This document shows positions 33,536 through 47,432 of a DNA stretch of 64,000 nt, piece by piece. The position numbers and the translations under genes are program-made. Position 1 is the stretch's first letter. Every line of letters starts with the position of its first letter. The notes under the pieces were generated by a model, which was given only the letters and a program-made list of their open reading frames with translations, was not told the DNA's origin and searched no databases. This DNA comes from Certhia americana (lineage: Eukaryota > Chordata > Aves > Passeriformes > Certhiidae): contig CM031878.1 of the NCBI GenBank assembly GCA_018697195.1, positions 38,474,615-38,538,614 of the forward strand. The letters are read 5' to 3'.

Positions 33536-34215
33536 ACACAGAATCAAAGAATGGTTGAGGCAAGATGGGACTTCTGGAGGTCATCTGGCCTAACCTCCTT
33601 GCTTGAACAGGTTGCCCAGGACTATGTCCTCATGTGAAATATTGTTTTTGCCATATCCAGATGGAATTTTCCCTGGAGCAACTTATGTATCTTGTGTCTT
33701 CTGGTACCGTAAATTCCTGTGAAGAGAGTGTTTTCGTCTTCTCAGCATCTGCCTGTTAGCTACTGAAATAAAGTCATAAGGGCCCTTCTGAGCTTTGCCT
33801 CTTCTAGGCTGAGCACATCATATTTCTTCAACATTTTTTCTGTATATTGTATTCATCAGTCCTCTAATCAACTTGGTGGATCTTTTCTGGGCCCTCCCAG
33901 TTCTTCAGTGTTTTTCTTCAGCTGAAAAACAGGATGAAGCATTCCAGATGTGGCCTGACAAGCACCAAGAGGAATAATGGCAGCTCTCAAGCTGTTGAGT
34001 TACCTCTGGCTGACACAATCCAGGACTCTCCTGGCCTTGTTACTGTCAGGGCTCTCTGCTCACTCGAGCTTGCTGTCCCACAGGGACCTTTCTAGCAATG
34101 TATTGTGTCCCCAGCTGAGCAGTTAGGTATGTCACCAGGCTCATCCATCTGTCTGATCTTTACTCAGGTTATCTTCCCAGATTCTCTTCCACCACTCTTT
34201 ACTGCCTGTGTGTGG
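33536..34215 (-). mobile_element. CR1 LINE 3' part (antisense)
   Basis: Begins with the antisense CR1 end ACAGAATCAAAGAATGGTTG, then GGACTTCTGGAGGTCATCTG. It also has GATCTTTTCTGGGCCCTCCC and CATTCCAGATGTGGCCTGAC, characteristic of CR1 untranslated and RT-proximal sequence. It is about 0.7 kb and moderately diverged. Confidence 0.92.
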
Positions 34216-35372
34216 GTCTCATGTAAGAAAGATTTAAAATGTGAGTTAAATTGTTGAATTTTTCTAGTCCAAGGGAAATAAAAAAGCAGTGCTCCAGCTA
34301 AAGGTTTAGGAAAAGGGATAAGTATGTTATGTCATGATATAGGAAGATTCCTGTCAGAGAAAAGATACCTCAAGCACAAGCTGTACTTGAACCTGGCCAT
34401 TAATGAGGAGTCAACTTGAATACTGGACCATCCCATCTATGAGGAAGGGATGACATGCTGTTCTTTTTCTGTTCAGTGAATTATTTAATTAAAGATAGAT
34501 GTGTGCATTTTATCTACCATTTACTTAACTGCTGAGATTTTTATTTTTTTTTAAAGTACGAAAGAAGAGAGAGGCAAATACGAAAGAGATACAACAGAAG
34601 GTACAAAAGATACAACTATCTCTCCAACACAAGTGTCTGCTTCTGTGTTGATTCCATTTTACTTCATGTGGCTGAAAAATCCCAGTCCTTCATGCCAAAA
34701 TTGATTACATCATACATCTTCTGTTTCTGATGTTTATATAGGTTCTATAGCCTACTGAGACAAATGTCTGTTTTTCACCTTTTATCACCATTACTCTACC
34801 TGTGGAAAACAGTGTGCTCTTATTGTGCTCAACCCATCTTAATGTTAAAAAGTACTGTTCTGTTTAAATTCCATGTTGTGCGATAATAATAAATGGGCAT
34901 ATTGTTATTAATATTTTTTTTAGTACATCTGAGATTAACCCATACACATATGCTTTAAACTGCCCTTTACATTTTCTGTAACTGAGAGAACACCTTGTTA
35001 TCAGGATAAATAGAAGTGGAAGAAACTATAGTCCATACTCCACATGCAAAAACCTTTAAAAATTTGAACTCCATATTTAATAAAAATACAAGACAAAAGT
35101 TAGCATTTGAAAAGGAAAAAGTAACGTAATACATATTACATGAACATACTATAGTTCTATAAGTGATCTGAAATGAAATACTTCGGATGAAAACATGACT
35201 AGAATTTGTATCAAGGGCTGATGTTTATCAGATCAACCTCTATTCTGTAGCTGGGTGTGAATTCTCAGATAGCTGCATAGTGCTTGACATAATAAGTGCC
35301 TTTTCTAAAATAACAATATAATCTGCAAAAGCAAAAAAAAAAAAAAGGCAAATTGTGTAAATTGTTTATGCT

Positions 35373-35422
35373 GCTTTATTTATTTATTTATTTGTTTGTT
35401 TATTTATTTATTTATTTTTATT
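35373..35422. repeat. TTTA microsatellite
   Basis: About twelve TTTA units interrupted by TTTG TTTG, followed by TTTTATTTC. Confidence 0.9.
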
Positions 35423-36229
35423 TCATGAAGCTGCAATAAGAAGCACAAACAGACCTGATACCAGAAAAAAAAAGGAAAAAAAAAATCATGGAAATAGGGT
35501 ACTTGTTAACACTAATGCTTTCATGTAAACTCTTTTGTTACCTGGCCATGCATGGAATAGAATCTGATCAGTAATAATCAGAATCTGATCAGATCTGTTC
35601 TTAGAATCACCTCCCAATTTCTGTTTTATTTGTAAAAACTTACATTCCCCTTCATGATACAGCTCCCACAGAGTGCATAAAGAACTGCATTATCAATTAA
35701 TTTGCCTGGCTTAATTTCCCAGCTGTACATCAGTGTCATGCTATGCATTAAAATGTCTGTCTTCATAGATTTTCCAGTAGGAAATAAACCCAAAATGATA
35801 CTTATTGAAGCCTAACTGAGAACCAAGAATATAGACATATAATATTTTCAGTACTGCAAAGTGAAAACTCACACTTCATACTGATAAAAATCCCTTCTGT
35901 TGAAAATTATGAACATGCTCCCTGATATTATTTTCCTAGGAGGCTTTCAAATTTCTGTTTCTCTCTCCTTCAGTATTATCTACTGCAATCCATGTGTTTA
36001 TATTATTATTTAATTATTTTATTGGATTGGATGCATTTAAAAGAAAATTCTTTGTTATCATATAGTATTTTCCTCATAAAAATTATTTTATTTCATAAAA
36101 AGATTGCATGTTTTAACCTCTCATCATCATGAGACTGTTTAATTCTGCATTCTCCTTTTTTCAAAAGATTTCTCACAGATCTGAATCTTTCACTTAAGAC
36201 AGCAGAGTTATCATGACTCAAGGACCTAC

Positions 36230-36720
36230 CTGTTCATGTGTGGAACATTAGTGAAGGTGGTAAAAGCTGATCTATCTAATGGGTTAAATCTTCATGGAGG
36301 AAGGCTTGGAGCAGGTGTTGCAGCACTAACTCAAAGAAACTGGAGGTGGCTGGCTGAGGAATTCCAAAGGTCCTCCTCCAAGGCAGTGCCCTGCATGTCC
36401 ACTCTCCGTTTCCTGGCTTGGGAGACTGACTTCGGCCAAGTGACAGCTCATGTATATACAATGCTCATTTAATCTTTGGCTGACTTGCTGATACTGCTGA
36501 CAGAAGGGCAAGTTTGAGCCATCTGCAGTGGTCACGTTCTGGTGGACAACTTTGCTGTAGGATCTGATCTGAGATGGCCAACTCATTTCACAGAGATTAC
36601 CCAACAGCCTCCAGACACGGCAGCGCTGGTTGTTATGGGCCTGGGCTGGATTCAAGCTGGCAGTTAAAGCATGAAGGGCTCCATATGCCAGTGTGTCCCC
36701 TGAGCCATTAGGTGACATAT
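36230..36720. other. Unclassified GC-richer block
   Basis: About 0.5 kb of higher GC than the flanks, with a 130-codon minus-strand frame and a 78-codon plus-strand frame overlapping it. Neither resembles a known protein to me, and no splice sites frame them convincingly. It could be an old transposon, a conserved non-coding element or a lncRNA exon. Confidence 0.3.
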
Positions 36721-36969
36721 GGTTTCATTCTCAGAAAAATGATGCCAAGCTGATCTAAAATTATGTATGCAAAGGTTAAAGGCGTCTTTTGCTGTACCTC
36801 TCGGGAGCCTTTTAGAGATAGTTATACCACAAGGGACAGATCCATAGTGTGGAAATTATAAATCCCCTCATTCATTTAGTATGCCTATTCATATTAAAGC
36901 GAATGAACATTGGTATCCTCAAATGACTGAAGAAGCCTTTAGGCCTGACAGTAGGGGTGTTTTAGCTTA

Positions 36970-37160
36970 ATTTTTTAATTTTTGGTTTGGTTTTTGTTTT
37001 TTTCTGTGTGTGTCTATGTGTGTGTTGTTTGTTTTTTGTGGTTTGAGGCTCTTTGGTTTGCTTTCATTTTGTTTTCATTTGGTTTTTTTTGGTTTGGTTT
37101 TTCTGTTTGTGTTTTTGTTGCTGGTGAGAGTAAAGATATTTGTATATTTTTTTTTTTTGT
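36970..37160 (+). repeat. T/G-rich low-complexity tract
   Basis: GGTTTGGTTTTTG-, TGTGTGTCTATGTGTG- and TTTGGTTTGGTTTTTC-like sequence, about 190 bp. It explains the Phe/Val/Cys-rich ORF on the plus strand. Confidence 0.88.
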
Positions 37161-38440
37161 TAATTGCTTATGAAAAGTACGTCTATTAATTTAGCTTCTA
37201 TCTACAGATGCCATGTCACCTGTACAGAATTCATGTATAACCTAGCCAACAGAATTCCCAAATCTACCTTTGCTGCTTTTAGCTGATAGGCACAGCTGAA
37301 CTTCTGTTTCTGTACTACTCGAAAACACATTCAGAAAATCCTCTAAACAAATTGTCAGAGGTGGTTGGAATATGCTTTCTGCAACTGAAGAAGATCACGT
37401 TGACATTGTAATTTCTTCCAGACTATGGAAAAATTTAAAATATTCAATTTTCTTTTCCCATTTGTGTGAGTCCTAGTATCTAAACAACACAGAGATAAGT
37501 TTCACTTAATTTACATTTGACACAGTCCAGCAGAAAGAAAATCAGCAGACTCTTTTCCCTTCCCTCACCAAATATTTAGAAATCTACTAAAATTGGGCTT
37601 TAAGTATATTTAGAATAATGTGACCTCATGGCTAGCTCTTTACTGCCAGTCTGAAAGACACCAAGTGGGGAACAAACCCAGGTTCTTCTACACCTATGGC
37701 TAGATTTGCAAAGGCAAAATTCTGTTGGAAGGAAATAGAAGACTAGGAAGGGCCTAGATCTGTACTCACAAAAGTCTGGTCACAGAGAAGATTTCCAAGG
37801 CTTTTGTTAGCACCAGACAATTGCTGCTGTGCTTACCCTTACTAGTTCTCACCTAAAATGCTTATAACATAGTCATTTAAGTTGGAAATATGGCACAAAA
37901 CCTGAAGCAGGCCTGGTGATTTCACTGAGGGTTTTGTGATGTTTTATTCTCCTCACATTTCCTTCTTAGTAAGCAATGTAAGTGCAGATACTACAGTGGG
38001 CATAGGAGACATGTCATTATTATCAGATGTGGGTCTACAGCTGTTGCACCAAAGAATTGTTACTTCTGATGCCCCTAAACTTTTGTTATAAATATGTCCC
38101 CAGAAGAATAAAATAAGATTGTTAAAGGAGGGAAGCTACATGTGAGGGCATGCCTCAAGAGGAAGCACAGAATGATTGAAGTTTCAAGAGAAAGCTATAG
38201 GAGAAAAAGTCTTTTATAAACCACAGAGAAGCCTGGAGCATACTCTGTGGGAACTGGAGGAAGAGATAAAACCAAGGAATAAAAACATGTTCACTCATAG
38301 AATGATGTAAGCTACCAGGAAAAGAAGAATTGGTAGTAAAGAATGAAATTATGTATCAGACATATCAGACATCTGCTAGAAATGAAGGTGAAACAGATGA
38401 GGAACAGATTTTGAAAGTGATCCTGTCAATTTATATACTG

Positions 38441-38453
<13 letters not shown>

Positions 38454-38472
<19 letters not shown>
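38454..38472. repeat. TA dinucleotide microsatellite
   Basis: About ten TA units. A similar TA/GT-type pair lies at 61,627-61,648 and 61,739-61,763. Confidence 0.9.
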
Positions 38473-41400
38473 CTGGTTTATAAGCAGCATAAATGGAAAA
38501 AGTGTTTTTAGCCTTTATTGCAAATAAGAGTAAAGAGCATGTATTTTAGTAATTAATTTCCATATGCCATTTTTGTAAACACATTATGAAACACTACTAA
38601 GTCCAAAATTTGAGTTGAAAATTTTATACCACCATGACCAGCTAAGCAAACTGAAATTCTGGCTGCTGAAATAATTCTGAGGACTGAGAATATGAAATAG
38701 CCTGTATCTAGTGTATTTTGCTTTTACTTTGTTTTTGTGCCATGTCACTGTTTTTTTTTTTTTTTTTTCTACTCTATACTAACATGTATAATTAACTGCA
38801 GTTTGTTTTGTTTTGTTTTTTTTCCTGGAGCAATCTACAAAAGCTACCACTCTGTGTTTATGTTGCTCTCTTAATCATAACCATGAAAAGAGCTGCTACA
38901 GAAGCTGTCATGAGCTGGTCAGGGGTCAGTGCTAATTAACAGAAGGACTTGTAAGAGGAATAGTGTGACTGTAAGATTAAGGCTGGGATGTTTGGACAGA
39001 AAAGAGCTGGGCAACACTTTGCTTCTTTTAGTGTGAGAACTCATAAAGCCACAGCGGAGGAAGCTGCAGTAGTAAAGATGAGGCAATGAAACAGATGTGT
39101 TAGGATTTCAGTAGTGATGCTCTCCAGGCAATGCCCCTCACAGTCTGCTGTTTGCTGGGTGATAAGGGAGGAGTGAGGGCAGACAGCTCAAGGATCAAGT
39201 TCAAGGTCCAAAACTGGGCCAAATTTTTCAGTTGCTTTCTGTATTTCAGTAGTTTCTTTTGATTTTAAGTGTAAATCAGCATACTTTCACTTAATTGAAA
39301 AGCTGAAGATATTGCTGGGAAAGTAGTGAGGAAAAATCCGTAAATTTATCTGTTCATAGGAGACAGAGGAGAGAAGTCAGTAATGCTATTTTTTGAGTAT
39401 TTTCTGAACAGAAATGACATCTGAAGATCTTTTTATTAAAACTGCTTGTACTGTCCCAGACTGATTTGTAAGTTTTCCATGGGAGGTCAGGAGTGTTCTT
39501 TCTCAAGGTGAGAGTTTTCCATGGGGAAAATGAATAATTTATATTCAGAGTCTAAAACACAGGTGAACTGTGTGAGCCTAAAGATTATATATATCTCTGC
39601 AGAGTGAAAACCAGGATCTGACATGAAACTATTTACACTAGTTTATAGTGTATATACACGTAGCCATGGATATACAGCTTAGTAAAGTGAATCAGGTTTT
39701 AGACAGGTGATTATTCCAGCAGATCTGCTCTGATATTTGCTATTTTATAGTCCAGGGCTATAAATCTTTGCCACTTTCTCAAGGAATGTTTTGCTCCTTA
39801 GAGAGGCTAGTTTTGGGTTTGTTTTTTGTTTTTTTAATATTACAAGTTGATCTAAATTTAACCATAATAATGAATGGAACATGGTTTACAAGTATTTAAA
39901 AGTCTCTTAACTTACCTAGTTAAACCAGAATTTGGGTAATAAATAATTATTTTATGCAGTTAACCATGGTCTTTTTCATTTGCACATCCATTTCCAATAG
40001 ATGGCACTCCAACAGTTTCTGTAAATGTTATGCTGTTTGAATCTGAACTCTTGCAAAAGCCAAGGAGTCTGTGCAAATAATGAAAAATTGATTTGTAATT
40101 TTTTCTCAGACATCACACAAAAATTTTCTGTGTTTACAAATTATATGTTTAAGGGTGTAAACTAGGGAAATAGTAGATGAAGAAAAGAAATTTCTGAAAA
40201 TGTTTGTTTATAAAATTCTCTGAAATGTGTTGTCACAATTTTATTTTGTATTCTCCAGTTGACTCCCAAAACTACAGTCCTCGCCCCCGATGTCTGGAGT
40301 GCCTGGCATGGAGACAGATCTACTGCCTGTGATACTCTGGAGTTTGATTCCACGAAGCAATGTTCTATCCCTTAGAAGAGCTTTTACCAATGAGAGAAAA
40401 AGGGGAAGAATAGAGTTGAAAGAAATCACCTTACAGAGGAGCACAAGAAGTAATTATGAGTCTGGATGTACCTAAATGCACAATAGTGGTAAAATATTCT
40501 GAGCATGATGATGTGGTTGCCCCTAAAGCTGAGCTTACTCCAATTCCCTGCCATTCTCTGGCTGATGAATAAAGCTTGGGAGAAATCCTGGCAGCATTGA
40601 ACACAAAGGCAAAGCTCCATTAAATTGATAGAAGCTGAGATTTTACTTTGTAGCACTTGTCTTCCATCCATTATCATCTCTTGTGATACAGGGAATAGCA
40701 GAGCTTTGGGGAAAACCATAATTGGTACTGAATACACTCTAAATCTAGTTTAGCCAAGAAAACAAGTGCATGTTCTTCATTTCACATGAGGTAAATTTGG
40801 TGACTCTGTGTGCCAAATAGAGTAACTCACAGTTCAAAAGACTGAGGGATTTCATTCCAGAAAATCTGATCTGCCAAACAGCAGTAGTGTTATGTCTGAA
40901 AGCTTATCATGCTGCAGGTGTTATATATGTTTCTTGTGTATCTTTATTTTTATTCAGGATAGTCAATCTTGCATAGCAAAACTTTGGTAAAAATGTCTTG
41001 GTGATTTCTTAATTAATGGGTGCTATTTTAGACATTTTGCTTGTCATTCTGGGCAACAGCTCATCCTTCATTCTCCCCAAAAGTTTTCAATTTGAAGGTA
41101 AAACACAATTTTAGTTAACTTATAGTATAGTAACAAACATCTAACTCTATGTCCTGGGTGAGTTTGGCATGGTTAATGGAAGTTGCAACCAAAATTCCTG
41201 AAGGATAAAAGTTGTAGCTAACTTGAAATCTGGCAAGACAAAAACTAAATGTAGTATGAATTGAAAAGTTTAATTATTGTGCAGTTAGTTTCATATTTGC
41301 AGTAAATGGCACAGGATTTGCCTTCACTGAAAATTTACCTGGAACACAGAGAGCTTTACTCTATATTCAATGCATATTTTTTGTTTTGATGGGATGTCAG

Positions 41401-44400
41401 AACATATGTATGCAAACCAAATACATTACTATGCATTTTCTTATTGTAAGAACTGTTTATAAGCACTGAGAACTTTTATATATACTGAGAACTTTTCTGA
41501 ACTTTAACTGCAGGGTACAAAGACTTCCCTTTTGTCAGCTGCTCCTTTACCATGCCCTTCAAATCCCGTTTGGTCAGAAAGCCTCACTGCCTTTTCCGGC
41601 TGTCTGTATTTGTTTTGATCAATCTGTCAAAACAAGTGGCAACAATACTAGCACTGGACTGTGCAATACTCTTTATTTTTAGGTTTCTGTACAAGGTATA
41701 CGTCCTATGTAAGAGCTGTGGAGAAAAGGCATCGTTAAGGAGAAATCCTAATTGTAAATTGAACTACATAATTTTCTCCATCCCAAATTAGCAATATAAG
41801 GTAAAACAGATTGGATTTCAAGAGCTGTGACACTCTTCCCTCTGTTCTAGTTCATTTGTTCTTGTTTCATCTGGAGAGAAAACAAGCATATTAAAAGGCA
41901 GTATAAAGCAGATAACTTTCATGAACAGACAAGCATCTTTCAGCATCAGAAAGGTTTAAAAACTCCAGCTATTTATCATGTTATGTATTTGTTCATTGCC
42001 TGGTTTCACATGTCAAAGCAATATGATCATACTTGTCAGGCAAAGAAGTGAATTTCTAGTTGTGTCTTCCTGGTGAAAGTTTTAGTTGCTTTCTTGCATC
42101 CTTTTCTAATCATTTTGCCATCCTAAAAAGATTAAGATTTGGCTCCTTTGATAATCTACTGGCCTTAATAAATCTGAAAAGTGTCCGACTGGACTGCATA
42201 GACTAATCCTGCCTTTTCCTTCGTTCTGACCAGAGTGGTTTGCACAGGCTGGGTCTCTGTGACAGCTTCAACTGAGGATTTAGGACTCCCAACAGATTAG
42301 CTATGTCATATTTAGCTGCAGGAGTTTTGGACATTACCACCCCCACCTGCCCATTTTTCCTTACCAGCTGCAGGTTGGTGCATTTCCTAGCCAGATGACA
42401 GAATGGAAATTACATCTGTACTTCAGTTCTCCCAGGTCAAGGACTCACATTTCAGTGTAAAATCTTCACTCTTGGCTTAGGCTGGTTCACCAAATTGTAC
42501 CTCTATGCTTAGATGTGCTGGGAGTCTGGGAGCCAGAAAACTGATACTGACCATTAGATGCTGCAGTACTAAATCTGCCAAAACAACTCTGTGGGAACCC
42601 TAGAAAACACCAAAATTGAAACTTCTACCTTGTTTTGTATCAATAGAGTAGCTTTTAAACCACAGAGAATTTATTTTTAACTTCTTGGAAAAAAAAACCC
42701 AAACACATTTACGCAGGAATTCTGACTCTGCTTTCCTTTTGCTTTGAACTTATCAAAACCCATATATATATAGCTTTTCATTTGGCTATGAATAAATGTG
42801 TGAAATCTTAAGAGGACAAAATCTATATGCATGATTGTTAAAATATTTTTGCTTATCATATGCTGTATTTAATATTGATATTTGGTTTATTATTTCTAAT
42901 ATACTGAATATACAGATAATATTTTGGTTAATTATTGCTAAGCATTTTAACTTGTTCACAAGTATTTATATTTTTTATGACATCTAAACAAAGCTAGTTT
43001 TTAACAGAAAGCATATCATGCATTTAGGTGCATTGAAGATCTAAGGTATAAAAATAATTGTGCTGCAGAAAGAAAGGTTAGGTGTTTTTTAAGATACAGA
43101 GTTTTCACAAATCCAATTTAACATGAAACTTTAGGATCTCTTTTGGATTTCCACAAAAAAGCAATACAATGCATGCTCTGGGAGTTCTGTATTATGACAG
43201 AACAAATTCTTTCTTCAGAGGGTAGGTAATGTCACTATATTTCCTGGTAGTTGGGGCAAGATGACAATTAAAGAATGAATTTTTTTACCTGTGCTTATTA
43301 GCCTATTCCCAACTAATAAGGTAACAAGCTCTTGAGTTTTGGGAACTGAACTATTCTGTGTTTAAGTCTTTTACCCTGTGAGAATTGCAGAGCTAAATCT
43401 TTTAATGATGCTGCTTCTCTTTGGAGACAAATAAATGTTAAATGTTTTCAGCACCCTCCGTCACAGTTTCTCTTTTAGCTCTGTCTGAATAGCTTTCTGC
43501 TTTTAGTTATTCCCTTGATGCAAATTTTATTGAAATCTCAATTCCTTGTAAATTGGATCTCAAACTACCTTTTTGAATTTTATCTAGAGGAAACATGAAG
43601 CTACTGAGAATGACTGTTCTTCTTCTCTTTTTAACGCATTCTCAGTAACTCCATAGACAATGAATTATTATTTTACTCACTTGTGTGGCATCTTTGTTTT
43701 TCTAGCCGACAGAGATATTTATGTCTTTTAGTATGACTTGGAGGTCACTGGTGCTGGACTTGGAGAATCTGACAATGAACAGCGAATTTTTAAAAATCAG
43801 GGCTTCTTTCTGATTTGTTGGAGAACTTAATCAGTGGGGATTCATTATGAATTTTCTGGATTTCCTTTGCTGCTAGAGGTATCCAGAGCATGACTCAGAA
43901 TTTTGAATCCCTGGAAATCAAGGTCTTCCCAGTCAACCTTCAAAGCCTTGCCAGAATAACAGGCAGAAGAGGTTAGCTTCAAGGTGGCTGCTCATCCTCA
44001 GGTCACATGACTCATTGAATGAAAGAAGCATGAAGGCAACACACCATGGCTGCATGTTCACACTTGGCAGCATAAAGCTGGAATTAGGGAGCTGTATGTT
44101 TTGTGTGTGAATTTATGATGAGTGCAGGGAAATTGTTCGGTGTGGATGCAGCAGATTTCCCCTGGTGAGGGTGGCATTGGTCAATCTGAAGGTGAAGGTC
44201 AGCATATACCTCTCCTCTGCTACAGTTCCACTCCCAATTTGACTCATGTGATGTTTCACTGTGCTCAGCTAAGGGCACTTGTCCTGGGTAAGCCAGGTCT
44301 CCCTAACTTAGCAGAAGTTTCACTCAGCAAAAGTCTGGCTGGAGTTCTCTGGTATCAGAGGATTGCATTAGTGTCATATTTGCAGTTAATAATTTGACTA

Positions 44401-47388
44401 TTTTACTTAAAATTTGCACTGAAAGATCTTGCCTTGACTTCAGCTTTCACCTGTTTCTTTGTGGCTTAGACATTCCTTCTCTTGTCACCGAGCTGGTAGG
44501 GAGCACTGAAGAGAAACATTGCCTCACATGCACTGACCACGGTTTGTCCTGTGACTGTTGTGGTGCTGCAGATGGTTGAATTTGGAACTGACATGAGAGC
44601 AGCCAGCAGTTCTCAAGCAACTTCAGTCAAATGCCATTTCAGGCTGACAGAGAAGAGAAAATCAAAGAGCCTCTAAGCTCCTACCCTCAGGGCCCTTTCC
44701 CATGTTGCCAGTCACAGATCTAGTGGGCTGCTGCTGCTTCTCTCCATAACAGAAGGGCAGCTTCAAGTACCTTGGGAAGGCTATGAAAAGCGGGGCCAGG
44801 AGGTCATTTTGTCTCTTAGCCCCACTAGAAGAGCGTCAGCTGTGGAGGTAGCTCTCCGGGTGGTCTTCCATCTTTCATGGCCTTCTTGCAGAGATCTTTA
44901 GCATTTGGAGAAAATGATGGAGCACACCCTGCCCCACTCCCTGGTCACCCTCAGTGACACAGAATAAAACAGGACCTGTAAGAAAATGCAGAACTTATTT
45001 CCGGACTGAGGGAGCAGAAGCTCAGCTTACCACTGCCAGGGACTCAAATGTCCCTTCTATGTTCTCACTCCTCTGACAGACTCCCATACCCTGCCTAAAT
45101 ATCCCCCATAAATAAATGAAAAACAAATCAAAGGAATATTTTAAAATCTTTTGCTCTGTAAGCAGCTTTGTTTTGTGTTTAGATTTTTCCTAGAACCTGT
45201 GTGCCTGAGGTTGCTGGGGATGTGCTGAATCAGTGTTTTATGTTCCCTAGCATAGTGTTGCTTTATGATGTATTCCTCCTATATCAGGGATGCAGGATGC
45301 AGCCAGGTGAAATTGTTCAGAACACTAAATACATAGGAGACTAGGAGATAGAGTATACTCACTGTGCTTACATGGGGCATTATAAACTGACATTTTCCTA
45401 AAATTGAGATTGGAATTGCTGAAGCATTTAAGATAGTATGTCTGTACATACTTCTCTTTGGAACCAAAAACCTTATCATGAGCTGTGATTCTAGTCCCCT
45501 ATGTGGAAGGCCTTTATTGTTTCATTTATAACTGATTTAATGCTGCTACTGGAAAAACTATGTTTCCTGCAGGCAAAATACACATGTATGTATTTAATTT
45601 GTTTTATATTTTAATCAACATGTTAATCTGGACTAGTTTGGAGAATTAGAAAGCAATATTGATTACTTTTTCTTCTACTTGTCTCCAGGGATTAAAAAAC
45701 AATTTTTTGAATCAAGTCTTCCAAGTAGCATTGTCCTATATTTGCTTATATTTCTTAGGAAATATATACATGTGCAAGTCAGGAACTGCTCTGCAGCCTA
45801 GGAGATACAGCTTGGAGAACAGGGACAGGTAGAAATCACGTGCCAGAACAGAACAAAGTTCCTGGAGCCTGTCTAGAATTCAATAGAGTTGACTAGAATT
45901 CATGCTAGAAGGCCATATTTTTCCCAATTCAAATTTTGATTTCATTTCTTGACAACATAAAAATCCCCAAACTCCTCTGTTCATAAGTCCTGCAGCCTAC
46001 CTATGCACTACTCGCCAGCAGAAATACCAGATTTTCTTAAGGCTAGTTGAGGACTGTCAGCCAGAAGAATTTGCACTTGGATGGCAGCCTTTAAAAGTGA
46101 AGTGCCAGTGATTCCAAATAAGAAAATACCTCAAATAAAATATAGCACAGATGGAACTAGGCAGTGTAGCTGCTCAAATTTACTGGCTTTTGTTGAAAAT
46201 GATAGCTCAAATCTAGCAGTATTTGGGCTAGTTAGTATTGTATTTTTAAAAACTAGCTTGCTGGAAGAGATATTAGTCTTATTGTCAGGACTGGCTGTGT
46301 TCCCTGGTGATTCCAGAGTATCTAAAAGCAGTGCTCAAGTTAAACTATAAATATATCAGCTAAACTAGTTCAAGGTATACTTATTTTCTGCATCCTTAAT
46401 CTTTGTAGTCATACATTAACAGAGTACTGTCAAATCTCCACATTAAAGCTGTAAGATATGTCTGAGACTACTTTGAGGTGTTTTTCAAAGGTGCTCTGTA
46501 ATAAAAATATAACCCTTTTGGTTTTGAGATAAAGGGATATTTTTAACTGCATCCACCAATTAAAGCAATAAAATAATCCCATGGGACAATAGTATTTTGT
46601 CTGAACATAGTGAAGTGTTGCATGTTAATTACTTCTAGGTATTGCTCCTCATTAACTGTAGTCGCCAAAGGTAACCAAAATTAAAATAAACAACGAATGT
46701 ACAGAAATTGTCTTCACCTAACACATGCTACAGAAGTTTGAAATGGCTCCAAAGAGGCTTTTTATAGGTTGGAAGCATTGAAATTTGCCTGTGATTTAGG
46801 CATAAAATTTTTCAAATGTGTGCACTCTGTTAGTTTGTTGGTAGACTCATTCCACAGTCCTCTAGTACATATAATAGAGAGGTCATTAGTACTGTGAAAA
46901 CAGAGTATTTTTCATCACTGTAGCAGAAGTGTGTACATATCATAAATGGAGCCTGAAGGGATTTAGTTCCAGGTTATTAAGTGTTCATTTGAGATGGCGG
47001 ATAATAACTGCTGTTTCTGATATTTTAGATTAGATGGCCCTTATTGCTTGTAGGGTTTATTTTCAGTGACTGCTAGTCTTATTATTACAAATACATATTT
47101 AATGACTGAGGCAGAATCAACAACATCAGTAAACCCAGGTGCTATCCAAAAGCTGGAAAGTATTGATTCATTAGTTAGCACTTTGTCATTAACTGAACTC
47201 TGACAGAAACTCTGCTGCAATGATATCCAGTAATGAGACAACATTGTTATTTGAAACTTTTTACAAGTAAAATAAACAATTGTGTCAAATTGTTCTACTA
47301 GGGTACTTACTAGGGTACATAAAAGCACTGATAAAGATCTAATAAAAAAATTTTTCCTAAGAGAAGCTGCAGTGGAATCACCATCATG

Positions 47389-47432
47389 CTAAAAAAAACC
47401 CAAACCAACCAAACAAACAAAAAAAAAAATCT
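47389..47432. repeat. A/C-rich low-complexity tract
   Basis: AAAAAAAACCCAAACCAACC-like sequence ending in poly(A). It is the reverse-complement form of the T/G tract class. A shorter one with CAACAACAAAACAAAC lies at 55,402-55,437. Confidence 0.8.

Noticed and set aside
34550..34720. Arg/Tyr-rich open frame after a T-rich AAAG acceptor-like site
   Set aside because: The Arg codons come from a purine-rich quasi-repeat, the acceptor is weak and no partner exon was found.
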